DNA from: Xanthobacteraceae bacterium
Lineage (GTDB): Bacteria > Pseudomonadota > Alphaproteobacteria > Rhizobiales > Xanthobacteraceae
Reading direction: 5' to 3'
DNA: 5,877 nucleotides
NCBI GenBank assembly: GCA_030043175.1
Contig: JASHYD010000425.1
Location: forward strand, 1 to 5,877
The position numbers and the translations under genes are program-made. Within the stretch, counting starts at the first letter, position 1; every line of letters begins with the position of its first letter. This document shows positions 1-5,429 of this stretch, piece after piece. Under the pieces are notes generated by a model, which saw nothing but the letters and a program-made list of their open reading frames with translations, was not told where the DNA came from and ran no database searches.

Positions 1-22
1 TCTGTGAAAGACGTTCACTCGC

Positions 23-1036
23 ATGAGCATCGCGAGAAGACGATTTGTCTCCCTTCTCGGCAGCGCCGTTCTGGTGGCGCCGGGCGGCGCCGCCAGCGAG
101 CCGCAGCAGCTGCCGTTGATCGGCTTCCTGCACGCCGCCACGGCTGAGAGCTATGCGTTCGACGCGGCCGGATTCGCCCAAGGCCTGGAGCAGCAGGGCT
201 TGGTGGAGGCGCAGAATCTGGCGGTGGATTACCGGTTTGCCAATGGCCAGCTCGAACAATTGGCAATGCTCGCTGCTGATCTCGTCCGCCAACCGGTCGC
301 GCTCATTGTTGCCGGCGGAGCCGTCGGGGCCTTCGCCGCAAGGGCCGCGACCGCCACGATTCCGATCGTCGCCGTATCCGGCTTCGATCTGACAAAGCTC
401 GGCCTCGCCGCTAAGGAGGACCGGCCCGGCGGCAATCTGACTGGGGTGAGCTTCATCACGGCTGGCCTGATGCGCAAGAGGCTGGACTTCCTGCGCGAGC
501 TGGTCCCGGCGACGAGGACAATCGGGTATCTCGCGCAGGATGCCCGCATTTACGCCTCCGATGCGGCACTGCTGCGGGAAATTGAGGAACGCAGGAGCGA
601 ACTGCGCGCCGCGGCCGAGGCGCTCGGCTGGCCCATCGTCGTCGCGGAGGTCGGCGCCGATCGCGATTACCAAGCGGCCTTCTCCAAATTTGGTGAACGC
701 CGCGCCGACGCCCTGGTGGTCGCCCCGTCCGCGGTTTTCGCCAGCGATGCCGACGACATTATTGCACTGGCGCTGCGTGACGGAATTCCGACAATGTTCG
801 AACGCCGCGCCGATGTCGCTGCGGCGGGATTGATCAGCTACGGCGCCAGCCGAGCCGAAGCCTGGCGTCAGGCCGGCATCTATGTCGGGCAGATTCTCAA
901 GGGCGCGAAACCGGCCGATATGCCACTGGTGCAATCAGCCAGGCTTGAACTCGTAATCAATCAGGCAATCGCAAAATCGCTTGGTGTCATGATCTCCCCG
1001 AGCCTGCTGGCGCAGGCGGATGAGGTCATCCAATAA
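23..1036 (+). CDS. ABC transporter substrate-binding protein (ABC_sub_bind / TrpX-like family)
   Basis: This 337-residue protein should be exported and bind a small ligand for an ABC importer. Residues 1-24 look like a signal peptide: RRRFVSLLG is a twin-arginine-like motif typical of this family, followed by a hydrophobic stretch and a likely cut near GGAAS. The mature part opens with LPLIGFLHAA. The middle has the family pattern IPIVAVSGFDLTKLGL...RPGGNLTGVSF (about 115-150) and RLDFLRELVPAT. The C-terminal half has GLISYGAS, RQAGIYVGQILKGAKPADMP and ELVINQAIAKSLG, all strong family hallmarks (PF04392, known from memory). Length is normal for the family. The start is the ATG at 23 because an in-frame TGA sits at 5-7; no strong ribosome site precedes it. 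No permease or ATPase gene follows, so it appears to be an orphan binding protein. The ligand cannot be told; the family label 'tryptophan/tyrosine transport' is often only a name. Confidence 0.93.
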   Translation: MSIARRRFVSLLGSAVLVAPGGAASEPQQLPLIGFLHAATAESYAFDAAGFAQGLEQQGLVEAQNLAVDYRFANGQLEQLAMLAADLVRQPVALIVAGGAVGAFAARAATATIPIVAVSGFDLTKLGLAAKEDRPGGNLTGVSFITAGLMRKRLDFLRELVPATRTIGYLAQDARIYASDAALLREIEERRSELRAAAEALGWPIVVAEVGADRDYQAAFSKFGERRADALVVAPSAVFASDADDIIALALRDGIPTMFERRADVAAAGLISYGASRAEAWRQAGIYVGQILKGAKPADMPLVQSARLELVINQAIAKSLGVMISPSLLAQADEVIQ

Positions 1037-1039
1037 GGC

Positions 1040-1059
1040 GGGCTAGAACGGGCTAGAAC
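1040..1059. repeat. 10-bp tandem direct repeat, two copies
   Basis: The unit GGGCTAGAAC occurs twice back to back, at 1040-1049 and 1050-1059, just after the stop codon of the substrate-binding protein gene. It probably arose by slippage; no function is evident. Confidence 0.8.
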
Positions 1060-1199
1060 TGTCGAAATCTTCTTAGACGATGTAACCGAGGGTTGGCCCA
1101 TCCTTCGGGATCAGCTTTGAGGGATGCCTCACCGTCGAGTGGCATCCGGCATGTAGCTGGCGCGACTCTCGACCCCCGCTTCTGCACGGGGCGTTCGAA
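1060..1199. other. Intergenic stretch without recognisable gene
   Basis: This lies between the substrate-binding protein gene and the broken antitoxin. No clear terminator, RNA gene or coding frame was recognised. A minus-strand frame ending near 1073 reads HPSKLIPKDGPTLGYIV near its C-terminus, which looks protein-like, but it has no convincing start or family match. Confidence 0.4.
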
Positions 1200-1345
1200 T
1201 TGCCCCAAACATTGCCGCGGTCCGTTGGCCTCAAAGTCCGCAAAACAAGCTCCGCGAATATATCCGCCTTGCGGCGGGCGGCGACGCCGTGCGCAAGCCG
1301 AACATGGTTTCCGCGACCTGATGACGGCATTGCAGCAAGACCGTG
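1200..1345 (+). pseudogene. Remnant of a Phd/YefM-type antitoxin gene
   Basis: From a TTG at 1200 the frame reads MPQTLPRSVGLKVRK. At 1242-1249 the frame must shift to continue as KLREYIRLAAGGDAV. Joined, VGLKVRK(N)KLREYIRLAAGGDAV matches the N-terminal half of Phd-type antitoxins, where a VxxLKNxLSEYxRLAxxGExV pattern is common (family knowledge from memory). The break fits loss of one A in an A-run: CGCAAAACAAG where CGCAAAAACAAG would keep the frame. After GDAV the match fades and a TGA follows in this frame, so the C-terminal toxin-neutralising half is lost or scrambled. The remnant sits directly before the broken toxin, in the normal antitoxin-toxin order. The end coordinate is approximate. 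Confidence 0.6.
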
Positions 1346-1353
1346 CAGACCGG

Positions 1354-1698
1354 TTGATCTATCTCGACGGCGCACCTACTGGCGGAGGATCGCTCGCTGC
1401 CCGAATCGACCTGGGGCGAAACACTGGTTTCCAGCCCACTCGTTGAATACGAGGTGTGGAACCCGCATCAACGCGCGGCGGCTAGGTCGATCGCATGGCG
1501 AGGCTGCGCGAGTGATCGGCCGGTTTGATCGAACTCGCGCCACTGGTTCTCGCCCGTGGCTTGGAGCCGTTTCCGGTTTCGGTGCGAACGCTCGACGCCC
1601 TTAACCTCCTATAGATCGAATTCCTGCGTCCGAGCAGACAGTCATGTTGGCGAGTTTTGACGGCGCATGCACTTCATGTCCCGCTGTATGAGCAAGAG
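1354..1698 (+). pseudogene. Remnant of a VapC-like PIN-domain toxin gene
   Basis: A PIN-domain ribonuclease can be pieced together across shifting frames. LIYLD is at 1354-1368; HLLAEDRSLPESTWGETLVS and then SPLVEYEVWN run from 1373 to 1462; RINARRLGRSHGEAARVIGR begins at 1464 after one extra C; IELAPLVLARGLEPFPVSVR then TLDALNLL begins at 1528; a TAG stop at 1612-1614 is followed in frame by IEFLR; QTVMLASFD starts at 1635; and HALHVPLYEQE ends near 1698. The order and spacing fit VapC toxins, including the acidic positions in YLD, EYE, TLDAL and ASFD. VapC proteins are normally about 130 residues, which fits this span. At least four frame changes plus a stop make the gene dead. It probably paired with the antitoxin remnant just upstream. 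The match is from memory of the family. Confidence 0.72.
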
Positions 1699-1793
1699 GT
1701 CTCGGCCTCGTGTGTTCCGGATCTCGCAAACCGGAGGGAGGTGACGGACGACAAGTAGCCTGTCGGGCCGACACGAAAGCAGAGGAAAATACT
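1699..1793. other. Short gap between toxin remnant and convergent small gene
   Basis: No gene was recognised. The frame of the toxin's last segment stays open to a TAG near 1756, but the family match ends at about 1698. Confidence 0.4.
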
Positions 1794-1806
1794 ACCGCGA
1801 GGCGGT
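1787..1806 (-). terminator. Weak hairpin at the end of the 60-residue gene
   Basis: Read on the minus strand, ACCGC-CTC-GCGGT forms a 5-bp stem with a 3-nt loop that overlaps the end of the stop codon, followed by AGTATTTTCC. The stem is short and the T-run is only four, so a working terminator is uncertain. Confidence 0.3.
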
Positions 1807-1988
1807 TACGCTGTTTCTGCCTCGCGAACCCGTTGCTCGACCCGCCGCGCCAGTTTCTGGTAGCCCGCCGCGACGACGCGCATCATCCCTTGCACTTCCG
1901 GGTCGTCCGCGCCAGCTGCGCGCACCAAGATTTCCTCGGCGCGGGTTCGTAACTCATTAGCGAACGATATAAGCTCCGTGTCAGGCAT
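1806..1988 (-). CDS. Small helical protein of unknown function (60 aa)
   Basis: The protein begins MPDTELISFANELRTRAEEI and ends in RVEQRVREAETA. It is rich in A, E and R, with regular heptad-like spacing, so it is probably all-helical and perhaps dimeric. It has no signal peptide, membrane segment or catalytic motif. The start at 1988 is chosen because GGAG lies six bases before the ATG on the minus strand. An upstream in-frame extension to 2132 exists but has no ribosome site and runs into the neighbouring terminator. Similar short proteins are, as I recall, common hypothetical proteins in Bradyrhizobium. It is downstream of the zinc-ribbon gene on the same strand but separated by a terminator, so it is probably transcribed on its own. 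Function unknown. Confidence 0.72.
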   Translation of the reverse strand: MPDTELISFANELRTRAEEILVRAAGADDPEVQGMMRVVAAGYQKLARRVEQRVREAETA

Positions 1989-2130
1989 ATCGCACTCCGT
2001 GTGAGGGGAGAAAGGCGAGGGGCAGTGCGCGCTCTGAGGAAACCGCCCGCGCGTTACCAACGCCGAACTTTGCATCGGGTTGCCGACATAACGGGAAAGT
2101 GACCATCGCGGGGCAGCTAGCCCGGCCGCC

Positions 2131-2172
2131 AAAAAAGGCCCCGATCTCCGTCAGGCGGGAAAGGTCGGGGCC
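2131..2172 (-). terminator. Intrinsic terminator after the zinc-ribbon gene
   Basis: GGCCCCGA (2137-2144) and TCGGGGCC (2165-2172) are perfect 8-bp inverted arms with a 20-nt loop. On the minus strand the stem is followed directly by six T (the A-run at 2131-2136). This is a textbook rho-independent terminator, starting 34 bp after the stop codon of the gene at 2433-2206. Confidence 0.85.
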
Positions 2173-2205
2173 GCGCGGTAGCAGCGGGCCAGCGTGCATT
2201 ACTCC

Positions 2206-2433
2206 CTAAACGAGCAAATAGGGTGTGATCACAGGACGAGCGCCCGGCTCCGCCGAACGTTGCGCCCGTCCGAGGACATCCGCGCGTTCCTCCAGCGCAA
2301 GTCCCTGCAACTGTCCGCTGGCGATGACAGAACTTGCGATATCGAATTGCCCGCACATCGGGCAAGCAATGCCGACGCTGTCGATTGTGGTCGCGATTCG
2401 TTCTGCGATGGCGCCGCAGATAGGACAGTCCAT
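2206..2433 (-). CDS. Small double-CxxC zinc-ribbon-like protein (75 aa)
   Basis: Two cysteine knuckles, CPIC (residues 3-6) and CPMC (24-27), are spaced by 17 residues and each is followed by G. This is the usual geometry of a zinc ribbon binding one Zn ion with four cysteines. The remainder, about residues 32-62, looks helical (GQLQGLALEERADVLGRAQR). The C-terminus is RPVITPYLLV. Start chosen at 2433: GGGAG sits seven bases upstream and the start puts the first knuckle at the very N-terminus; a further ATG 11 codons upstream (2466) has a worse context. The protein may bind nucleic acid or a protein partner, but no specific family was recognised. A strong terminator follows, so it is probably a single-gene transcript. 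It is divergent from the 94-residue gene at 2710. Confidence 0.78.
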   Translation of the reverse strand: MDCPICGAIAERIATTIDSVGIACPMCGQFDIASSVIASGQLQGLALEERADVLGRAQRSAEPGARPVITPYLLV

Positions 2434-2709
2434 GTCCTGTCTCCCGCTGGTTAAGATAGAAAACAATCCCCGTCAAAAGGCGGTTTCCGTGCTCCTGCCC
2501 GAGCAACGCGCAATGCGTCCCGGCCAATTCATCCCCAATGTTATCCACAGCTACAAAGGCGACCTCGCCACTAATCTGTCATTTTCGTGACGAGTGTGCT
2601 ATCTATAACGTGCGCTATGTTTAATGGTAGATATCGGCGGCTCGTTCTTTTTTGTCCCACCCTATACCGCCAACCGGACGCTCAGCGCCGGACAACGAAG
2701 GAAATACGC
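2434..2709. promoter_or_regulatory. Divergent intergenic region between two small genes
   Basis: These 276 bp must hold the promoters of both the zinc-ribbon gene (leftward) and the 94-residue gene (rightward). The AT-rich part near 2570-2615 contains TATAAC at 2604-2609, a possible -10 element for the rightward gene, but no -35 element at good spacing was found. Exact promoters cannot be assigned. Confidence 0.35.
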
Positions 2710-2994
2710 ATGTCACTTAGGCTTGTCGTTGCTAATAGCGAGAACAGCTATCTTGCAACAGACACGGGCATCCTGGTCGATGCCTTCGAAGCCGTGCTGA
2801 ACGAGTTGAGATTAGTGGATCGAAGCGACCCGGCGGTGTTGGTTGTCGCCAACCGTATCATCGCCTTTGCCAAGACTGGCGTCCTCGATCCCCTGAAACT
2901 GCGTGACCTTACGGTGAAAGCCGTTCGCAGAGATCGGCGCCCGCTAGCCGAACCGTCCGTCCACACAAGAGGGAGCGAGACGCGGGTGTGCTAG
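2710..2994 (+). CDS. Conserved-looking protein of unknown function (94 aa)
   Basis: The protein starts MSLRLVVANSENSYLATDTG and continues with a helical segment (VDAFEAVLNELRLVDRSDPAV), a second helix (VVANRIIAFAKTGVLDPLKL) and a basic tail (KAVRRDRRP). The ATG at 2710 follows AAGGA by eight bases, so this start is preferred over the in-frame TTG-type codons back to 2587, which have no ribosome site. The pattern 'RIIxxAKxGxxDPxxLRDLTVKAV' recalls short hypothetical proteins widespread in rhizobia, in which a similar phrase sits near the C-terminus; this is from memory. There is no signal peptide or metal-binding motif. Codon use is ordinary for the GC-rich host. The function is unknown. Confidence 0.75.
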   Translation: MSLRLVVANSENSYLATDTGILVDAFEAVLNELRLVDRSDPAVLVVANRIIAFAKTGVLDPLKLRDLTVKAVRRDRRPLAEPSVHTRGSETRVC

Positions 2995-3270
2995 GCGCCC
3001 TGCCGCTCGGCTCGCAACCGTTCGGCCACGCGGTCCTGCACCCGCAAGCGCAATTAATTTTGGCCAGCGAGCCAGGGCTTCCCAACGGCTATGGCCGCGT
3101 ATCTCCAGCCTGGTTTCTACGCAGTTGGCGAGGCATTCGGGCTTCGTCTCAAAATGGTCTCGCCGGCCTCACCGCGTGGTGCGTGCTTGAAGGTTGTGGC
3201 GCGGGTGGTGTCAGGGGGCGACGGAGCGCTGTGGCGCGGCGTTGCTAGGACGCAACGATGGTACGCAAAA
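2995..3270. other. Stretch without recognisable gene
   Basis: Several frames are open by chance in this GC-rich DNA, but none begins with a convincing ribosome site and family-like sequence. No tRNA-like fold was recognised. It may be a long 3' untranslated region of the 94-residue gene, or decayed sequence. Confidence 0.4.
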
Positions 3271-3307
3271 CGGGACCCGAGGAAATCCGGTCCCGCCAGA
3301 TTTTTTT
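3271..3307 (+). terminator. Intrinsic-terminator-like hairpin without an adjacent gene
   Basis: CGGGACC (3271-3277) pairs with GGTCCCG (3289-3295) across an 11-nt loop. Five bases later comes a run of seven T (3301-3307). The stem is GC-rich and the T-run long, so termination on the plus strand is plausible, although the gap between stem and T-run weakens it. The nearest upstream gene ends at 2994, about 275 bp away. Confidence 0.5.
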
Positions 3308-3767
3308 CGGGCACCGCGTTCGATCATGGCTTTACCCATTTCCGAACGCGCGGCCACTCAGTTCGTTGGCGCTCGTGGAGGTACCCGGGACCGCGCGACC
3401 AACATCGCCTCAGGGTCGCCTCACCCAACCGCTCGCGTATGACCGAGCCCGCGTGAGGCAATTTTTTCGCGCCGCCATCGCGGACGCACCGTGCCAGAAA
3501 TAGGGACCGCCCGCAAAGACGTGACCGCGATGTCCACGGCGCCACCGTCCGCCCCCAAAGCGGGCGACGCGGCCACACTGCCCGTTCCGCCGAGCAGGGA
3601 AAACGGATGAACCCGATCGGCGCCCAACGTGGGCGGCAACTCACCCCAAAGGGCTCACGGTGTTGATGAAGCATGGCAAATGAGCGCGGTTAGTGCTGCT
3701 CATGGCTTGAGAAAAGCGATGACCGGCGCCTTGCCAAAGTGGGGCGAAATCGCAAAGGAGATATTCT
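3308..3767. other. Stretch without recognisable gene
   Basis: No family-like protein was found in any frame. Short inverted arms exist (for example CGCCC/GGGCG near 3549-3570) but are expected by chance at this GC content. From about 3755 the base composition becomes more AT-rich towards sciP, as expected for a regulatory region. Confidence 0.4.
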
Positions 3768-3780
3768 GGTTAGCCTAACC
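3768..3780. repeat. Perfect 13-bp palindrome upstream of sciP
   Basis: GGTTAG-C-CTAACC is a perfect inverted repeat with 6-bp arms and a single central base. It lies about 150 bp upstream of the sciP start. The short dyad is of operator size, but no known regulator was matched. Confidence 0.5.
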
Positions 3781-3802
3781 GTCATCTAGATCATTGAAAA
3801 CA

Positions 3803-3826
3803 TTAATATGTTTTAACTCACGTTAA
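3803..3826 (+). promoter_or_regulatory. Triple TTAA array, CtrA-box-like, upstream of sciP
   Basis: TTAA occurs at 3803-3806, 3813-3816 and 3823-3826, an exact 10-bp period. The last two also form a dyad, TTAAC-TCAC-GTTAA. The CtrA consensus is TTAA-N7-TTAA, an 11-bp period; here the perfect TTAA pairs have N6, while TTTA-N7-TTAA (3812-3826) matches with one changed base. In Caulobacter sciP is a CtrA target, so a CtrA-like site here fits the family biology, but the spacing is off by one. Confidence 0.45.
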
Positions 3827-3931
3827 GCCGACTATTCGCAACGGTTTGCACCGCTTAGGCAAATCTTAAGCCGAGCAGGATAGGTTCCCGGCTAGTTAGC
3901 TATTGTCTCTCTTGAATTGCGTGAGAGTGGT

Positions 3932-4207
3932 ATGAACGAGCCCCACCGCCCGAGGGTGAAGTATGTTATCGGGCCCGATGGCAGTCCGCTTACGATTGCC
4001 GACCTTCCAGCGCCGGGAACGAAACGCTGGGTGATTCGTCGCAAAGCGGAAGTCGTTGCGGCCGTGCGCGGAGGCCTTCTTTCGCTCGAGGAGGCCTGCA
4101 GCCGCTATACGCTGACTGTTGAGGAATTTCTGGCTTGGCAATACTCGATCGACCGCCACGGCCTTGCTGGACTGCGCACCACCCGCATTCAACAATACCG
4201 TCAATAA
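3932..4207 (+). CDS. sciP: SciP, CtrA-inhibitor protein (DUF1153)
   Basis: This 91-residue protein is nearly identical in pattern to the alphaproteobacterial SciP family. It has YVIGPDGSPLTIADLPAPGT (11-30), then KRWVIRRKAEVVAAVRGGLL (31-50), SLEEACSRYTLTVEEFLAWQ (51-70) and the tail RHGLAGLRTTRIQQYR (75-90). Residues 38-69 form the helix-turn-helix region. In Caulobacter, SciP restrains transcription of CtrA-dependent genes, many of them flagellar and cell-cycle genes, by contacting CtrA and DNA. The length is normal. The ATG at 3932 is preferred because the family starts just before the YVIGPDG block and GAGAG lies four bases upstream; a TTG at 3917 would add five residues. The gene stands alone, with TTAA boxes upstream and a hairpin downstream. 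An flbD-like gene lies 1.2 kb downstream on the same strand. Confidence 0.95.
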   Translation: MNEPHRPRVKYVIGPDGSPLTIADLPAPGTKRWVIRRKAEVVAAVRGGLLSLEEACSRYTLTVEEFLAWQYSIDRHGLAGLRTTRIQQYRQ

Positions 4208-4274
4208 ACGCTTCATCGCGGTGATGCCCGTTCCTCTCGCGGACATCCAGTGCCGTTCCGCCCACAGGCGCAGG

Positions 4275-4296
4275 GAAATCGCATACTGGCGATTTC
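4275..4296. terminator. Hairpin downstream of sciP
   Basis: GAAATCGC (4275-4282) and GCGATTTC (4289-4296) are perfect 8-bp inverted arms around a 6-nt loop, starting 68 bp after the sciP stop. TTCTCC follows, not a true T-run. It may be a weak terminator or a 3'-end stabiliser for the sciP transcript. Confidence 0.5.
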
Positions 4297-5224
4297 TTCT
4301 CCTCCGCGCGCTGAAAATTTGGTGAGGGAGGGCTTCGGCTCCGAAAAATTCCACCCCCAATTCCTTCTCACAAGGGCAAGGGGGGCACGGCGGCGACAGT
4401 AACGTCCAACATTGCCTTGCCGAAAGCCGGGATGGATCCGAGGACAAGCGCCCGTGGTGCAGCGAACGTCGATTTTGTCGAGGAAGTTGGTGGTGGGCTC
4501 AATCTCAAGCGACCGAAATTCGTAACGGTTATGGACCGCATAGAGGTGCGGCAGGCGTCACCTTGTGATTGCCCGAAAGGATCGACGCGTCAGATTTGAA
4601 TTTGCGTGGTTCGAGGTTTCTGCGCCGAGCACGCCACCGCTGTGCTCAACAACGAACAACTCTCGCCGGAACTAAGAAATGGTTGAGGATTTGCTGACAG
4701 TCGTGCTCTGCTTGTCGGCTCGTCTGCATGGCTTGCGCAACTACCGCAAGAAGTTGAAAGAAGTGTTGCCAGAGGATGTCCGGAATTGAATGGCGCCTCT
4801 GCCATATGCGCAGGCATACCGGCAAGCACCATGGATGAACCGCGAACCGAAACGGTGCACACATGTGCCGCCATTTGGGAAAGCAGTGGCTCAATTCGAT
4901 GGGAACACGCTCGTGCTTCCGCGCCAGTGGATTGCGTGATCAACAGAGCCTCACCGACTGAGCCGCGGCGTTGGTCGGCCTATTGCGGCCGGAGCCATCG
5001 CCCGCCGCATTGGCGCGGGTGACGAGCGCCGCTTTTGCGGCGGACGCAACCCGCCTTGCGCCATCCGCCCTAAAGGCCCGCCGCCGGAGCCGGGCTGCCG
5101 GCAGCGTTGCGCGCACCCTCAATCGATCTTGACGTCGGGTCGGCCCGTCCGCGACCGGCACAGCCGGGCATTTCGTTTAACGAAGCCTGAGAATCGTCGC
5201 GCTCGCCGTGGTTCAAGGGCATTG
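4297..5224. other. 930-bp stretch without recognisable gene
   Basis: No known protein or RNA gene was recognised. Two weak candidates were noted. A 36-codon frame at 4679-4789 (MVEDLLTVVLCLSARL then HGLRNYRKKLKEVLPEDVRN) has GGA eight bases before its ATG and a reasonable helical pattern, but no known family. A frame at 4971-5132 (from LVGLLRPEPSPAALARVTSA on) is open and rich in Ala and Arg, with no ribosome site. Both could be chance or remnants. A perfect CGCCGC-TTTT-GCGGCG hairpin lies at 5027-5042. The region is likely decayed or spacer DNA. Confidence 0.45.
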
Positions 5225-5239
5225 TTAACCAAATCTAAA
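5225..5239 (+). promoter_or_regulatory. CtrA-like box upstream of the flbD-like gene
   Basis: TTAACC at 5225-5230 is followed, with the N7 spacing of the CtrA consensus, by TAAA (5236-5239), giving 7 of 8 matches to TTAA-N7-TTAA. A GAATC (GANTC, the CcrM methylation site) lies at 5191-5195. Both site types are typical of cell-cycle-controlled alphaproteobacterial promoters, but each is common by chance. Confidence 0.45.
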
Positions 5240-5246
5240 TCATCTA

Positions 5247-5262
5247 CCCGGCAAAATTTGCC
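5247..5262. promoter_or_regulatory. Palindrome, possible FlbD (ftr-like) operator
   Basis: GGCAAA-A-TTTGCC (5250-5262) is a perfect 13-bp inverted repeat, preceded by CCC. The CCCGGC...AAA...GC arrangement recalls the ftr elements bound by Caulobacter FlbD, as far as I remember that consensus; the spacing may not agree exactly. It lies 8 bp after the CtrA-like box and about 165 bp before the flbD-like start. Confidence 0.4.
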
Positions 5263-5336
5263 TAGCCGATCGTCGCAGCGGCGCCCCGCCGTGATGTCTT
5301 CCGTCATCGTGACGTCTGGCGCGACAAGGCTTGCTC

Positions 5337-5429
5337 ATGGGACGCGCCATCCTCAATGTCGCTGTTGCGATCTCAAAGAGAGCGCTCCTGACGCCGCGAA
5401 TGCACAAAGCCGAAGGAGGCAGCGCGTGA
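5337..5429 (+). CDS. Possible 30-residue leader ORF overlapping the flbD-like start
   Basis: An ATG at 5337, preceded by AAGG with a seven-base gap, opens a 30-codon frame: MGRAILNVAVAISKRALLTP followed by RMHKAEGGSA. Its TGA stop (5427-5429) overlaps the GTG start (5426-5428) of the flbD-like gene in a GTGA arrangement, which is the usual geometry for translational coupling. The peptide has a short hydrophobic segment and no known family. It may be a real leader peptide, a remnant of an upstream flagellar gene, or chance. An in-frame stop at 5310-5312 limits its upstream extent. Confidence 0.3.
   Translation: MGRAILNVAVAISKRALLTPRMHKAEGGSA

Noticed and set aside
1073..1375. 100-codon minus-strand frame antisense to the antitoxin remnant
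   Set aside because: Most of it is a shadow of the plus-strand remnant and has no ribosome site; only its C-terminal stretch looks protein-like, which is not enough.
3091..3456. 121-codon plus-strand frame and overlapping minus-strand frames
   Set aside because: Several overlapping open frames on both strands with Arg/Pro/Ser-rich products and no good start sites point to GC-driven chance.
3258..3503. 81-codon plus-strand frame with AGGA before its ATG
   Set aside because: The product has no family-like pattern and the frame runs through the terminator-like hairpin at 3271-3307. The ribosome site is probably chance.
3896..4447. 183-codon open frame on the minus strand
   Set aside because: It is antisense to sciP, whose protein matches a known family over its full length; the minus-strand product resembles nothing known.
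4679..4789. 36-codon frame as a small gene or transposase remnant
   Set aside because: It has a fair ribosome site and helical look, but no family match and no transposon ends; not enough for a gene call.
5027..5042. CGCCGC-TTTT-GCGGCG hairpin as a terminator
   Set aside because: The stem is perfect, but no T-run follows on either strand and no gene ends nearby.
5317..5335. Possible sigma-54 promoter (TGGCGCG...TTGC) before the flbD-like gene
   Set aside because: The GG and GC elements are 13 bp apart instead of the required 10, so sigma-54 should not recognise it.
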